DNA of 64,000 bases from Lithospermum erythrorhizon (Eukaryota; Streptophyta; Magnoliopsida; Boraginales; Boraginaceae), in the NCBI GenBank assembly GCA_019722365.1, contig JADFUC010001213.1:186001-250000 (forward strand). The letters run 5' to 3'. The notes beneath the pieces are model-generated. The model did no database searches. It saw nothing but the letters and a program-made list of their open reading frames with translations, and had not been told where the DNA came from. Each line of letters opens with the position of its first letter. Within the stretch, counting starts at the first letter, position 1. A program made the position numbers and the translations under genes. This document shows positions 35,532-47,233 of this stretch, piece by piece.

Positions 35532-36118
35532 CACAGCCAAGGCATTTTCAAGTGTTTCACGCAGGATCAGATCCTATCGGTACTGTGGTCTCGGCGAAGA
35601 CTCGATGCACGCACTGGAGCCGGGTCCGTATGGAGCCCACGAGAGGCCATCGAGAGTCATCGGTATCGCCATCGGTGACCCGGGTCTCCTACGGTGTCTC
35701 ATTTAAAGACGGTTCTAAAGAAGATAAAGAGGGTTTAAAGTCACAACTTTCTTTGTATCAAATTTTTTCCAATTTCTCTAAATTCTCTTTGTTCCAAATT
35801 CAATAGAGTTGTTCTCTACTTGATTTGTAAATATCCCATATCATTTTAAGCTAAATATAGAGGTAGATTTATCATTGAGAATACTAAATTATAAAGTATT
35901 ACTCAATTGGAGAAGTGATTGAGGTGACTTTAAAATAATCTTTCAGAGTTCTTTCATTGATTTCCCACAATGTTAACAGACGTACCTCGCGGGGAACCCG
36001 TATAAAGATCTCGTGTTATTTACTTTCCAGATTTCAATTATTGTCTGCTCGGGACACATTGAGATATTAGACTCGTAGGTCAGTGTTGATATATCTGCTT
36101 AGTTATATCCGTACGGAT
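35532..36118 (+). repeat. 3' LTR of copia element A
   Basis: The partner of 31086-31687. It follows directly on the polypurine tract CAAGTGGGAGA. It holds the same conserved blocks, for example CACAACTTTCTTT, CAAATTCAATAGAG, GAATACTAAATTATAAAGTATTACTCAATTG and GCGGGGAACCCGTATAAAGATC. Its right edge, near the TTAGTTATATCCGTAC sequence, is approximate. Confidence 0.75.
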
Positions 36119-38165
36119 ATTCCAAACAAAATTTGCCTCTCATTTGTGTACAATGAGCTTGCGCAAAGCACGGGATCAAACCATAAAGTTCGAAAACTGT
36201 CAGATCACATTGATGCTGAAATGCTGGAGAGTGACACTTTTTATAAGTAAGGCTCCTAGTGAAATTTAGTAAATGCGACGACTACCGATGCAAAATGTCT
36301 ACCCAGCGCCCGCGGGTGCAACTGGGTAAATGAAATTGGAAATCAGGAAATGAAAAAGGCACAAGAACTCCGCCGACACGAATGGTTCCGGTGGGGGCTC
36401 AGCACAACTTTCGTCGTCGAAGTTCGGGTTTTGCATTTCAAACTTGAATCTAATTTGATTTGGTATTCAAATCAAATGGCGCTACATATCGCTTTTATTT
36501 GCTCATTAAGTGCTAAATGTTAATCTTAACGGTAAGACGCTTTGTTTGAAATACTACATATATCCGAATGATCCATCACCACAAGACACAAGAAATCAAA
36601 AGAAACACAAGCCATTAAAAAACTGCAGCTCCCCATCTCTTTTCCATTGGTTTTCTCTGCGATACTAAGCTCGTAGGCTGCTCGTCGATCGGTTCATACA
36701 TAGTGAAGCCGACGCGAGGTGGTTTTATCCGAGCGCACGCCACTGCCGCCCTTAGAACCGAGGGAAGAGGTCGAATAATGCTTTAAGGAAAGGCCAGAAC
36801 GTGACTCCATCCGGGGTTTCATTTCACAAATCGTTGTCCTTCGCTTTTTGTAATCAAGCTTCAGAATCTCTTTATATGAGTTTCAGATTGTTTATTTGCA
36901 AAAGTTTTGTCAGATAGTTCCATTTTCTCTATTAGTTCCCTACACACATTCTCTGCCACTCAACGTGAAATAGACTTTATTTATAAAAGCTACACTCGAC
37001 TAGAGGGAAATAATGTTAGTATAAACAATGACAAATGATAATAAATATATCGATTCATGTCGTGTCGTACATGTAGCCCACTGACCAGTGCCTTAAACCG
37101 GCTGCACCTCGAATACTGCAATTTTAATACCGGTAGCTCCTGCTAATACAAGCAGCCTAACGGACACGTCCACTCATGACCCTTGGCTTGGAACCTGTAC
37201 CTAAGAATACCAAGAATGAAAGGAAAGATACCTATATGATGAATCATGTTTTCTATATCTCTCTATTGAAATATTAAGAGAGCCTTATTATATGCAGGCT
37301 CCAACAAAGTTAAACTATTTGGGGTGCTAATAAAATTAATTAACAATTCACAGAACGGACAAAACGGTTGAAAAGTTATCAATACCAGAATGGATGTAAC
37401 GGAAATGGTCTTTATGAGACATTATTCCAACAATCTTTTGCTCACACACTCATATATGAATTACATCCCTCAATTATAGACAGAAATGAATTATGCATAT
37501 ATAGAGAACTAACATCAATCGCTAGTTGATATCTTCTGCTTGACCTGAGGTATCACTCCATGATTATCTTCCTTCCTTCTGTTTGGTAATGTTTGCAGCA
37601 TCTTTTCCTCGTTGGAAATCAAAGCTTGCAATTAAACACAAATAGAAAGAACTTCAACAATGCTTTGTGCTCAAATGCTTGGAAGAAACTCTTTGATTTA
37701 TTGACTTCATTAAGTGGCTTTATATAGCCTCCATAGATTATATGAACATTAACAATAAATTTAAAGACAGCCTATCTATAAGATAACTGTAAGCCGATAT
37801 TGGTTTCGGCTTCAATACGGCCCAACTCAACTGATAAACCAGCCTCCACAAGTGCAGGAAGGTGGTCCAGCTCATGGCTTAGTCATCATTATCCATTACT
37901 GGAAATAAGCTGAAGTTGTTTGTAAGATTTGAATTTCAGATTGTTGATAAGCATAGAATCAGTTTGTTGGGGCTTAGAATCAATTTGTTAGCTAGAACTT
38001 GCATATTTGAAATGCTCCGTTGTAAATCCATATGATATACTGATGTACTATAAATAGAGGCGTGTTATAGTATATGACATTTTATGAGGGGAAGAAAGAG
38101 TAACTATCACTTGATTAGCCGATGCTTCTTCTGGGTCTCCATCACTAATTCTCTAAATGGTTTTT
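36119..38165. other. Repeat-like DNA between copia A and the foldback element
   Basis: No gene. Two promoter-like patches occur. One is TATATAAAGCC on the minus strand near 37720-37730. The other is CTATAAATAGAGG on the plus strand near 38049-38061, followed by a leader-like purine-rich stretch. Either could belong to an old LTR, but I found no paired copy. The 36540-36850 stretch is GC-richer and unassigned. Confidence 0.35.
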
Positions 38166-38624
38166 ATATCACCCAACTTTAATTGGATAACAAAAATGGT
38201 CATGTTAATTTTTTCCTGGCCTCGTTATCACCGGTCAATCACGTGACCACCAAGGATACTAGGGTAAATTAACTGTTAATTGAATTTTGGCCCAGATGAA
38301 AGTGCAAAACTACATTTCAATCCCAATCCTGATCTCTAATTTTAACCCCCAACCGATTATACTCCATCTTACGTAAAATCCTTCGCTTTAATCTTCCTTC
38401 CATCTTTAATCGCCTTCTAATCGAAAGTTATAATCGATTGGGGGTTAAAGTTAGGAAAATATGATTTTGCCCCTCTTTTTGTGATTTTTTTTAAAATTTA
38501 CCAATATTTGAATTTACTTAATTACCTCTTTACTCAAGCACGATTGCATGATAACGAACTGTCGAAGTTTCACGGAAAAATTAATATCGACCATTTTTGG
38601 TCATCTAGTTTAAAGTCAGCGACG
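38166..38624. mobile_element. Foldback element (about 460 bp)
   Basis: The two halves are inverted copies of each other. The outer arms pair AAAAATGGTCATGTTAATTT (38201 on) with AAATTAATATCGACCATTTTT (about 38576-38597). The inner arms pair CTAATTTTAACCCCCAACCG (38335 on) with CGATTGGGGGTTAAAGTTAG (about 38433-38454). A loop of about 65 bases lies at 38362-38428. There is no coding capacity. This is the architecture of a plant foldback or MITE-type non-autonomous DNA transposon. The exact ends and target duplication are not determined. Confidence 0.7.
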
Positions 38625-40129
38625 AAAAAGGTCATTTGGAAAGTTAGCGATTTGAATGGAAACCCGGGGTCGAAGTTAAAGGATTACATGACTTTTAGTC
38701 TTTTTAAGAGGGGGGATAAATTAGGTTATAAATGAAATTATACTCTAATTTTTGAATTTATAATATTCTTAAGTTCAATTTTTCCAATTAACCTCTTTTA
38801 GCAATTTGTGTGTGATCATGTAGTATTCAAAGTCCAATCAAATAGTCCTACACAAATATGATCATGCAATAGATAAACAATGCATATTTGATCTATTAGA
38901 CAAATATTAAATTTTGAGAATACACACTAATATTCTGGAACACGTAGCCAATTTGTCAAATTCCTCTATTAGTTAGCCAATAACTCAATCATGAATAATC
39001 AATTTACACAATTATAAAAACATAACAATATGTAACAACAAATAAGAGAGCTGGTGGATGTAGAAATGCAAAATTGACACGATGTTTAACGAAGCTCGCA
39101 AACCCAGCGCCGACCTCGGATTTTCCACCTCGATTTTGGAAATATAACCTCGTATATATTATCCTCGAGTTCAACCAATTCGTGATATTACACGCAAGCA
39201 ACTCAAGATATACCGCTCTAGCTAACCGACCACTCAACTAGCTACGCCTCTAGGTAACCGTCGAGAACCTCTCAGCCGACTGAAAACCCTCAAGCCGCTC
39301 ACAAGATCAACCTAACCTTGAACAATCTTTCTAGCAACAAACTAGAAGCGACTCAGCAATCTTGCTAATCAACCCACACAATAAAGCTCACATCCAAGTA
39401 AGAAAAACCACCTATTCATGAACCTCTCAGGCTAACTTCCTTTTTCTCAAAGAAAGTTTTACTCGAACAAGATACACTCTCAATGGATTTAGATAAGAGT
39501 ATTATAATTTTATCTCTATATAACTCCTTAATGAGCGGATTTAAGTTGAAGCTTGCTTTTCTCTTGAACAATTCAACAAACACGTTGAATGCTCCTTCTT
39601 TTATCACAATCTCGATATATAAAAGTGAACTACAACTCTAGTCCAAGGTCTTAAGATAATCAAGATTGAAGTTTATTCCACGAGAGATTTGATAGTAAAA
39701 TAAGAGAGATTTACCTGGAAAATACAATTGTAGAAATGCTAGAAGAAATGGGTTTGAGTGGGATTTTTATAGTGTAAAATCGGAGCTCAAACGGTCATTC
39801 TCGATAGTCATCGAAAGGGCTCCATCGGTAGAGTGTAGGACTACTTAATGGAGCCTCGATGAATTTAAGTAAAGCTTATAATTAGCTTCATCAAGAGTCG
39901 CATCAAGTGCTTTATCGTAGAGCAAGAGCGACGTTGGCCTCGATGAACTTGTAGAAAGCCCATACCCTCATGAACTTGTAGAAACTCATACTCAAATTTT
40001 CATCGAGACTGCGATCGAAGTTCTCCATCACTAATAGAGAAAATAGCTTTTGTGGCATTAAATTTAATACTTATAAAGTAGTACTTTTACTTTAATTTAT
40101 ATTAGCAACTAGGACAAAATTTACTATAA
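38625..40129. other. Possible minus-strand LTR block and spacer
   Basis: No gene. The segment 39000-40030 has the look of an LTR read on the minus strand, with a TATA-like patch near 39765-39775. CATCGA words occur in 39800-40020 (TCGATAGTCATCGAAAGG, CATCGAGACTGCG) similar to those in other LTRs of this window. No PBS, PPT or second copy was found. Confidence 0.3.
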
Positions 40130-42413
40130 TGCCATAATATATATTCCACAATTTTAATTTGTGTAGAGAGTACCATGATATGATTGGGGATCAGTACTCT
40201 AAAATGACTCCTAATCAGAGAGATCAACTGGTTAATGACACGCTTGTAGAATACTTTACCAATTATGTGTTGTCAGTACTTATTGGCCACTAACAATAAT
40301 GAAGTACGAGATTGAGAAACTTCAATTCAACTGATTGATCAATGCATTTTTCTAATAATATGTCGAACGTCGACCAACGTCTCTTCACCTTGGCTCTTGG
40401 TCCAAGAAGGGAAATCAATAGTACAAGAGATACACGTTAAGTACCTGTTTCATGACAATTTAAACGCTAGGAAATGTCCGGAACAATAAGGTGTTTAAAA
40501 GCGGCGGGTCTCATATTCGATAATGTACTCATGTTGATTACTTTCACGGAGTTCTTCAACAAGTTTGGGAGTTGACTTATAATGGTTTGAACAAAACAGT
40601 TGTCTTATTCAAGTGTCGCTAGTTTTGACACTAAGAAGCCGATTTATGCATCCTAAGAACGGGATCACATTAAAAAGAATAGCACAAGTTCACAAGATGA
40701 TCCTTATCCTCGCCTCACAAGCGCAACAAGTGTTCTACCTCGACTTCAGGTCGTATGGCAAGAACTTCTTCAATATGGTGAAGCAACAAAAACATTTGTA
40801 AGAAGCCAAATTGATTTCGACCAACATTCACAAGACGACGACAATAACGCCGACTTCTTTCGTGAAATAAGAAATTCGCGCCACTACCTATCAACCAACA
40901 CTTAGAGCTAGATAACGATACTATTCTTGTGGTGCCGAAGTTTATTGTTTCGTATATATTAACTAATTTTTTTTTTGTTATGTAGCTACATCATATTAAA
41001 TTTGATGAGGTATATTTTCCTTTTGAATTTTAATTTTTTATTGCTATCTAGTTTGTATGTTGTTTATTATTTCCATATTAACTAATTTTTCTTGTTATGT
41101 AGCAATATCGAAGGTATAATTAAGCAGGTAAGTTTGTTTTATTATTTCAATTAAAATTATTTATGAAAATATTTTTAATGCGATAATGTTACTAACTTGT
41201 ATTTTATTTTTATTAAGATCAAATTATATTTGAATGAAGATATTTTCTTATTTTTATTGTATATTAAGTATTTTCTCTTATTTTTATTATTTTCGTATTT
41301 TATATTATGTATTTTATTCATTTTGCTTGCAATAATGACACTTTCAGATCTTTGTTTTTACTTTTTATATATCTATAGATTATTTATGAATAGTCCATAT
41401 TTATAATTTAATTATTCTTTTTTATAATATCTATAGAAACTTTTGATTTTATCAAGTTAATAATATTGCTTATATATATATAGTGTTTTAAAATTAAATT
41501 ATTTAATATATGAAACGTAATATGTTTTAAATTAAATTATTCCTGCGTATTGTTTTTAACCAATTCAAATCACATATTTCATGGCGAAACTGTATGCTCT
41601 CAAGTACGCTTATCAATAACTCTAGAATAGTTATTTAAATATTTAATTATTTAATATTAAATTAGTGATGTTTGGCTAGCGTTATAGAAATTAAATGTGT
41701 GGCATTTCTACTTCGTTTCCATCAAATTTAATTAATTATTTAAATAATATAGTGTGACGTTGGTGTTACGTAAGTTAATTAAAATCTCTATTTTACTATA
41801 TATTTATTTAATTATTTAATACTAAGATGTGACATACTTGTGGCGTTATTTACATTTGCATGTGGCATTTGTGCTTTGAGAGTTAGCTCATTAGTTACAC
41901 TAATTATAACTTTGATTACTTAGGGTACTAAGTTTTCTTCTAACGGATTGCACGCCGTGCAACGTTACTGGTAGCTGTTGCTTCTGAGTGTTAGCTCCTT
42001 AATTACACTAATGATAACTTTACTAATTAGGTAATTAAGGTGCTTATAACGCGACGATGCTAATATTATGTGATGCTGATAGTTGTTTCACTCACGTTAT
42101 TACTCAATTATAGCTTTGATTATTAGGTACTTAAGTGCGCTTTTATAACCGAAACATATGCAACGGTATCTAAAAATGTAATTTAGTGTTGTGTGGCGTG
42201 TTCTTAGCGACATGCATGGGTTAGTCTGGAACGCGATTTATCAATGTCATAGGCTTGGATGTGGTTTTATAATGGCAACGCAAGTACGCGACGTTTTTCT
42301 CTATTTCACGTGATTTCGACAAATTCACTTGCATTTATGGCCAAAATAACGCCACATGATGCCTTTTGCTTCATTTAGCGACGTTGGCCGCTACAAAGCC
42401 CTTTTCTAGTAAG
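40130..42413 (+). mobile_element. CACTA (En/Spm) transposon relic, 3' part
   Basis: Two protein scraps identify it. LTYNGLNKTVVLFKC (40574-40618) and ILASQAQQVFYLDF (40706-40747) resemble the C-terminal region of plant CACTA TNP2-type transposases. About 1.7 kb downstream, GCCCTTTTCTAGTA at 42399-42412 resembles a CACTA terminal inverted repeat (normally ending TAGTG; the last bases are changed). Between them, 41700-42400 holds GACGTT/GGCGTT words that may be subterminal repeats. The 5' part and its terminal repeat were not found. Frameshifts and stops show it is inactive. Confidence 0.6.
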
Positions 42414-43570
42414 CATCGAGAGTATACGGTTAAGACGACCATAAAACATAATTTCGCCTGCTATAACTCCGATTGACGATTCAAACGCACTGAAATTCTT
42501 TCAAATCCTTTAAGAAAATGAATTCAAACTCCTTTGTAAGAGATTTGCATCCATAGTACCATCACTCACGCCCTTAACACTTCAATTTCTTCTTTCAATC
42601 CATTCGAAGACAGACGTTTTCAAGATCTTCGACTTCTTAATGCCAATTGGCTTCGCTGGCCAAGGTCAGTATTATTACTAAGCCTCCGCAAATCTTCTAA
42701 CACTTAATTACATAAAAAATACTTAATCACACATATTGATAAGAAATCAAATATTTTAAAGAAATTGATCAAAACAAAGAAGCATTTTAATAATAATATA
42801 CCCAACAATATCAAGTGTTAATAAAATTATCTTTATGAAACTTTTATGGTATCAGCGGCTTTGGTCGACAACAGAAATCATTGCTTCCGCATTGCTCTTT
42901 TGTTCTCAACAATGGCCAATGATCCACCCTCATCTAATACCTCAGATAAGTCAAACACAAACCACCAAGCCAACTCAAACTCCCAATTGTATCTCTTTAA
43001 TCTTCCTACCAAAGCACCTATCACCACTAATATCAAAACCACATGTCACTAGGAATGCACTTACACCAACCACTTTAATTGAAACGACTCTTTATCATCT
43101 TCTCGGAGGTCAAAGTTTAGGCATTGTCGATGACATCATGCCTGTCCTATCGTCTCTTACCCCTCAAATGATCTATGGACTCAGTGCAATGACCTTTGTT
43201 TTTAAGATGGATTCATACAACTTTGTCTCTGATGTTAATGAAACTTGCTCAATTATGATTGCCAAACTGTCATGAGGATTGGCTTATTCTGAACAACTAT
43301 ATCAAGATAATGCTTATGTTACACAAATAAATATCTCTAGAGCTGAAAGCTCAGTTTCTCCAAAGCACTTTTCTATGGACATTTATCTTCAAATAATTGC
43401 ATTTTATGTACTCAACTCTCAATGCTGCTAGAGACATTGTCAAAGAATCTGATCTGATTGTACAAGCCTTGTTGGATTAATTTCACAACCCCTTCATCAC
43501 TGTTACACTGGAACCTCCTAGGCCTACATTTTCTGCAATACAACCTCATTTACTGAGCGAGTATATGAGA

Positions 43571-44101
43571 GCTAATTTAAGCACTCCCCAAACCTTTCTG
43601 AAGTAGTTAAATCAATAAAAACTACGTAAATTTTAAGCATGAACAAACGTTAATTTTATACGTGCTCCCCTCATTACGAAAAGCGTGACGTCTTGCTCGG
43701 CCACAGAGAATCCACTTGAATAAACCGTAAGACGTTATGCTCTACCACTAAATTTATAATCTATGTCAATATTTTCTATACAATCGAAAATCTCAACCAC
43801 AAATATCAAGAACAAAGATAAACTCTCTAAGTTCTTCGAACAAAATCACGTCAATAATATTAAAGACTTAATATTATTCTGTGACGACATGCTTCATTCT
43901 ATTTATTTGCGTGATAACAAACTCAATAAATCATCCCATATTTATGCTAACAAACCCAGAAGACTCATGTCTTTTCTTGACTCAAGCCTTCAAATCGCCT
44001 AAAAATAAAAATCTACTAAGGCTAAGAGATATATCCTAGCTACACTCAAATTAGAAAATACTGGGAGCCAAACCGCTCCCAAATTGTGCCTTCACCTAAC
44101 A
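43571..44101 (-). repeat. 3' LTR of the pol-less nested LTR element
   Basis: Matches 45401-45991 in order: ATCAATAAAA, GTGYTCCCCTCAYYRYG, GACGTC/TACGTCC, AGAAAATAC/AGTAAATAC and CTAGCTACACTCAAATTAG versus CTAGCTATACTCAAATTAG. The right edge is set by CACCTAACA, followed by CTCCCATCAAGAC, whose complement GTCTTGATGGGAG is the polypurine tract on the minus strand. The left edge is approximate. Confidence 0.65.
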
Positions 44102-45400
44102 ATCTCCCATCAAGACAAATTTGATCACCGTCTTCAAGCACCATTCTGTTAAATTTCTCCCTAGTTCAACATCTACCTAACTCCCACTTGCCGATCCCAA
44201 CTTCAAGATCTTCTTTTCCAACTCTTAACATCCCCGAATCCACACCAACTCGACTACCAAAGAGAATCTGTAATGTTTTCATTACTTCACCCCATTGACT
44301 TTTCCCTCATTCGCATAATCACCATGCCTCTCTTTCCTTCTGATCTTCATGATCTTCAACTCGCACACCTCGAAAACCTCCAAGTTTGATTGGTCATCAA
44401 TGAATTTCTCTCTCTTCTACTCTATTCCACGTCGACGACTTCCCTTGATTTAATTCATCGAATTTCTCGAATGCTTGATCGTAACACCTTTAACAAGCAA
44501 TACTGGGGAGGTTTGGGAATACTCTCTCACCGCGATTTCAAACACGTCATAACTCGTATTTATTCATGCAACACGTAACCGATCAGATCCTTCCCTGCAG
44601 TTCTTTCACCTCTAACCTATCCCAAACGGCATGACTCGTCACTGGGGTATCTTTCACCTTCAATGTATCTCTTCATTTAATGCCTCCCCGAGAATCTCCC
44701 GAGAAGCTTCCTCAAAGACATCCGTAACAAAAATTTCACCAACGACAATCTCACATTCTTCAGAAACCTCATGCGAATCTCACTCAAGCCAGACCCAAAT
44801 CCTCTCTTCAACCTCTTCTTTCTCGAGAACCGCTACCAAGCATAGCACTGACTCCCCCCGTCCACCTTCACTTGCTACGAAGCTTCGCGATTTCGTATGA
44901 TACGCTTACAACCACCTTAAGTTCAACCTCGTTAGTACCTACATTACGCAATCACGCCTCATCGCTCCTAACTTTCGTAACGGCCAACAAAATCAGGCCT
45001 TGCATCTCATCATCAACATTAACATCTACCGCCGAGTACTGACACAATGCTATTGAAATCGTTAAGGTGTCTCGCTATGGATGTACTTTCTGATATCTTA
45101 AGGTGAAATGTTTTTTCACGAAGTACCTTATTATTTGCGTAAGGTTTCTACACAGACGATAAAGCCTTCTCAAAGCCCTTCATGGGCGGTCTCTCAAGAA
45201 CGTTAGCAACTATGTTCCTCGACAAACAAGTATCGATCGCACTCCAAGACTTGGGTTTATCCAATTCCATCTCATTCATCCTCATCCATCTTCAAGACTC
45301 TGTCCCCTAGTGGTTGTTCAAAGTTCGCATGCATAACTCTCCATATTATCTTCCACGCGAAATCTATCTCTTATCGAATTCTCTACAACTGATACCAATT

Positions 45401-45991
45401 GTTATTTAAGACCCTTAAATCCCTTCCGGAGTTTCAAGCAATCAATAAAACGACAGAAATTTAAGTGCGGAAATAAACAGTACATTGGCAATTTTATGTG
45501 TTCCCCTCACCGTGGAAAGGTACGTCCCTGCTGTCGTTGGTAATCCACTAATAAACCAGAAGATCGTTACAAGCCCTACCACTAGCTATAATTCATATGC
45601 TTCAGCATTTTCTTATCACCGAAAATCTCGCCAATCCACAAGCTCATCAAGAACAAAACTATGTTCTTTCAAGAACAAAACTATGTTCTTCAAGAATATT
45701 ATATAGACCCTAATATTCTCTCGAGGATGATTATGCTCACTCTAGTATTTGCGTGATGAATAAACTCATAAAAACAACCTAGTATTTATATAGACAAAAA
45801 CATATAACCTAGCTATACTCAAATTAGTAAATACTAAACAACTCTTAATCGCCTCAACCGCACAGTCATCGACCCCCCAGGTCTCGGAATGCAGCCTATG
45901 GCCACCCCGCCTATCGAGACCTCCCCCATCGAAACCTTGGTTCTCGATGGAAATTTTTCAACAAAGAGGGTGAAATAGCCTAACTCAACAC
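45401..45991 (-). repeat. 5' LTR of the pol-less nested LTR element
   Basis: Minus-strand 5' copy, bounded on the inner side by TGTTATTTAAG (45401) next to the primer-binding site, and on the outer side near CTAACTCAACA (45991). It contains TATCGAGACCTCCCCCATCGA near 45920, a motif that recurs in other LTRs of this window. Confidence 0.65.
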
Positions 45992-46477
45992 TTACTTTCT
46001 TCTGTTTCACCTTATGCAGGGTCTACTAAAGTTATGGTTGGCAATGGTGTTCTTCTTCCCATTACTCGTATTGGTTTATACCAAAATTACTCACATGTCA
46101 AACATTGTTCATTATAATTACTCCTTTACAAAAATCTTATTTCCATTCAACAATTGTGTATTGATAATAATTGTATTGTTGAATTCTCACATTCTGATTT
46201 TTGTCGTATGATCAGAAGACCAAGACTCTTCTTCTCTACACTCCAGTAATAGTGGCTCATTCTATCCCATAAATTGCCCAGCTACTGTCGCCTTACTGCT
46301 CAAACTGCAACTTCGCCATTTCAGATTTGCCATCAAAGACTTGGTCATCCTATCGTATATTTCTAGTTAGAAATAAGTTGATTGATTGTACTTTCAAGAA
46401 TGACAATCACTGTAATGTCTGTCAGCTCGGGTAAACAAGCAAAACAACCTTTCTCTTTCAAATTCAAGAATATCAGG

Positions 46478-46757
46478 TGTAACGCCTGCCCGACTTAATC
46501 GGCCTAAAACGCTATAAGATTTGGATAGACCGGCCTCACAAACCACCTCCTTCCAAGACGCTTGTCCTCACTCACGTGCTCATTAAGAAACTTCTCAATG
46601 GGTCACCCATCCCAAAATTGATCGAGGTCAAGCACGCTTAACAATGGAGTTCTTACATGACGAAATCAGCATTTGATCTCACTGCATTTAAGAAGACCAA
46701 TCAAATCATATCAAACTTATCACACACACACACACACTTTTAAGGCCGAGTATTACA
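46478..46757 (-). repeat. 3' LTR of the Cassandra TRIM (5S-like)
   Basis: 280 bases. On the minus strand it starts TGTAATACTCGGCC and ends GGCAGGCGTTACA. Inside, 46656-46600 reads GAACTCCATTGTTAAGCGTG, then CTTG, then GGGATGGGTGACC, which resembles the internal-control part of plant 5S rRNA. A CA dinucleotide run lies at about 46722-46738. It directly follows the polypurine tract AGTGGGGAAGT (minus strand). Confidence 0.85.
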
Positions 46758-46942
46758 ACTTCCCCACTTAAATACTCAATGCCCTCGCTGAGCTGGCCAA
46801 CACATCCAAGCACTGCCTATCCGGGCTGAGATTCTGAAAGGCCCCACGGCCTCAAGAGTGGTCCCGCAGACTCCTCATAACAAGATAAAGACTTAAGGCT
46901 CCCACAATTCCCTCGACGGTTTCGCTTCCTCGATACCATTAT

Positions 46943-47233
46943 TGTAACGCCTGCCCAAGACCGAAGCCGAAACGCTATTAGATTTGATAGATTGAGCCGC
47001 CAAACTACCACACGGCCTTTCCAAAGACGTTGGTCTCACTCACGGCCATTTAAAACTTTCCAATGCGTCACCCATCCTAATTACCCTGTGCCAAGCACGC
47101 TTAACAATGGAGTTCTTTGCATTTGAAATTTTTCCGGTGCTAAGATGCATCTTGACGGGTACGAAAAGTAAGTACTCAATCAAATCATATCAAACATATC
47201 ACACACACACATTTTTTGCCGTCGGGTATTACA
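46943..47233 (-). repeat. 5' LTR of the Cassandra TRIM (5S-like)
   Basis: 291 bases, homologous to 46478-46757. The 5S-like part (47117-47066, minus strand) reads GAACTCCATTGTTAAGCGTG, then CTTGGCACAGGG, then GGATGGGTGACGC. TGTAATACCCGACG opens it and GGCAGGCGTTACA closes it. Differences from the partner LTR are numerous, so the insertion is not recent. Confidence 0.85.

Larger units (their letters stand above)
31086..36118 (+). mobile_element. Ty1/copia retrotransposon A, full-length but degenerate
   Basis: About 5 kb between two homologous LTRs. The order of coding relics, all broken by frameshifts and stops, is that of copia. Gag relics include LLAINNEYSIAR then HLNDFTMI (32041-32100). 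Integrase relics lie at about 33000-33420, followed by a short FIGYGDAG. Reverse transcriptase has FKQPQGFEVGGK at about 34425-34460. The RNase H C-terminus has NPADMFTK (35378-35401). A purine tract CAAGTGGGAGA (35521-35531) sits immediately before the 3' LTR as the PPT. The two LTRs differ widely, which points to an old insertion. The domain order gag-integrase-RT-RNase H and the PPT place it in Ty1/copia (Tork-like by impression only). A second copy of the family starts at 61.5 kb. Confidence 0.8.
43571..45991 (-). mobile_element. Pol-less LTR element (2.4 kb) nested in copia B
   Basis: Two homologous blocks of about 530 and 590 bases flank about 1.3 kb. On the minus strand the 5' LTR is 45991-45401. 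It is followed at once by ATTGGTATCAGTTGTAG (45400-45384), a tRNA-Met-type primer-binding site, and the internal part ends with the polypurine tract before the 3' LTR (44101-43571). The internal 44102-45383 has no recognisable gag or pol on either strand, so this is a non-autonomous, LARD/TRIM-like element. Plus-strand frames at 44390-44578 and 44631-44900 have a protein-like look but no known domain and run opposite to the element. It interrupts copia B between its gag and pre-integrase regions. Confidence 0.65.
46478..47233 (-). mobile_element. Cassandra-type TRIM retrotransposon (756 bp)
   Basis: A complete miniature LTR element: LTRs of 280 and 291 bases and a 185-base non-coding internal part (46758-46942). 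On the minus strand the 5' LTR ends GGCGTTACA and is followed after four bases by TGGTATCGAGGAAG (46938-46925), a tRNA-Met primer-binding site. The internal part ends with the polypurine tract AGTGGGGAAG just before the 3' LTR. Both LTRs carry 5S rRNA-like sequence, the hallmark of the Cassandra family. It has no gene and must depend on proteins supplied in trans. It sits between the GAG-pre-integrase and integrase parts of copia B. No clear 5-base target duplication could be read at the edges. Confidence 0.85.
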
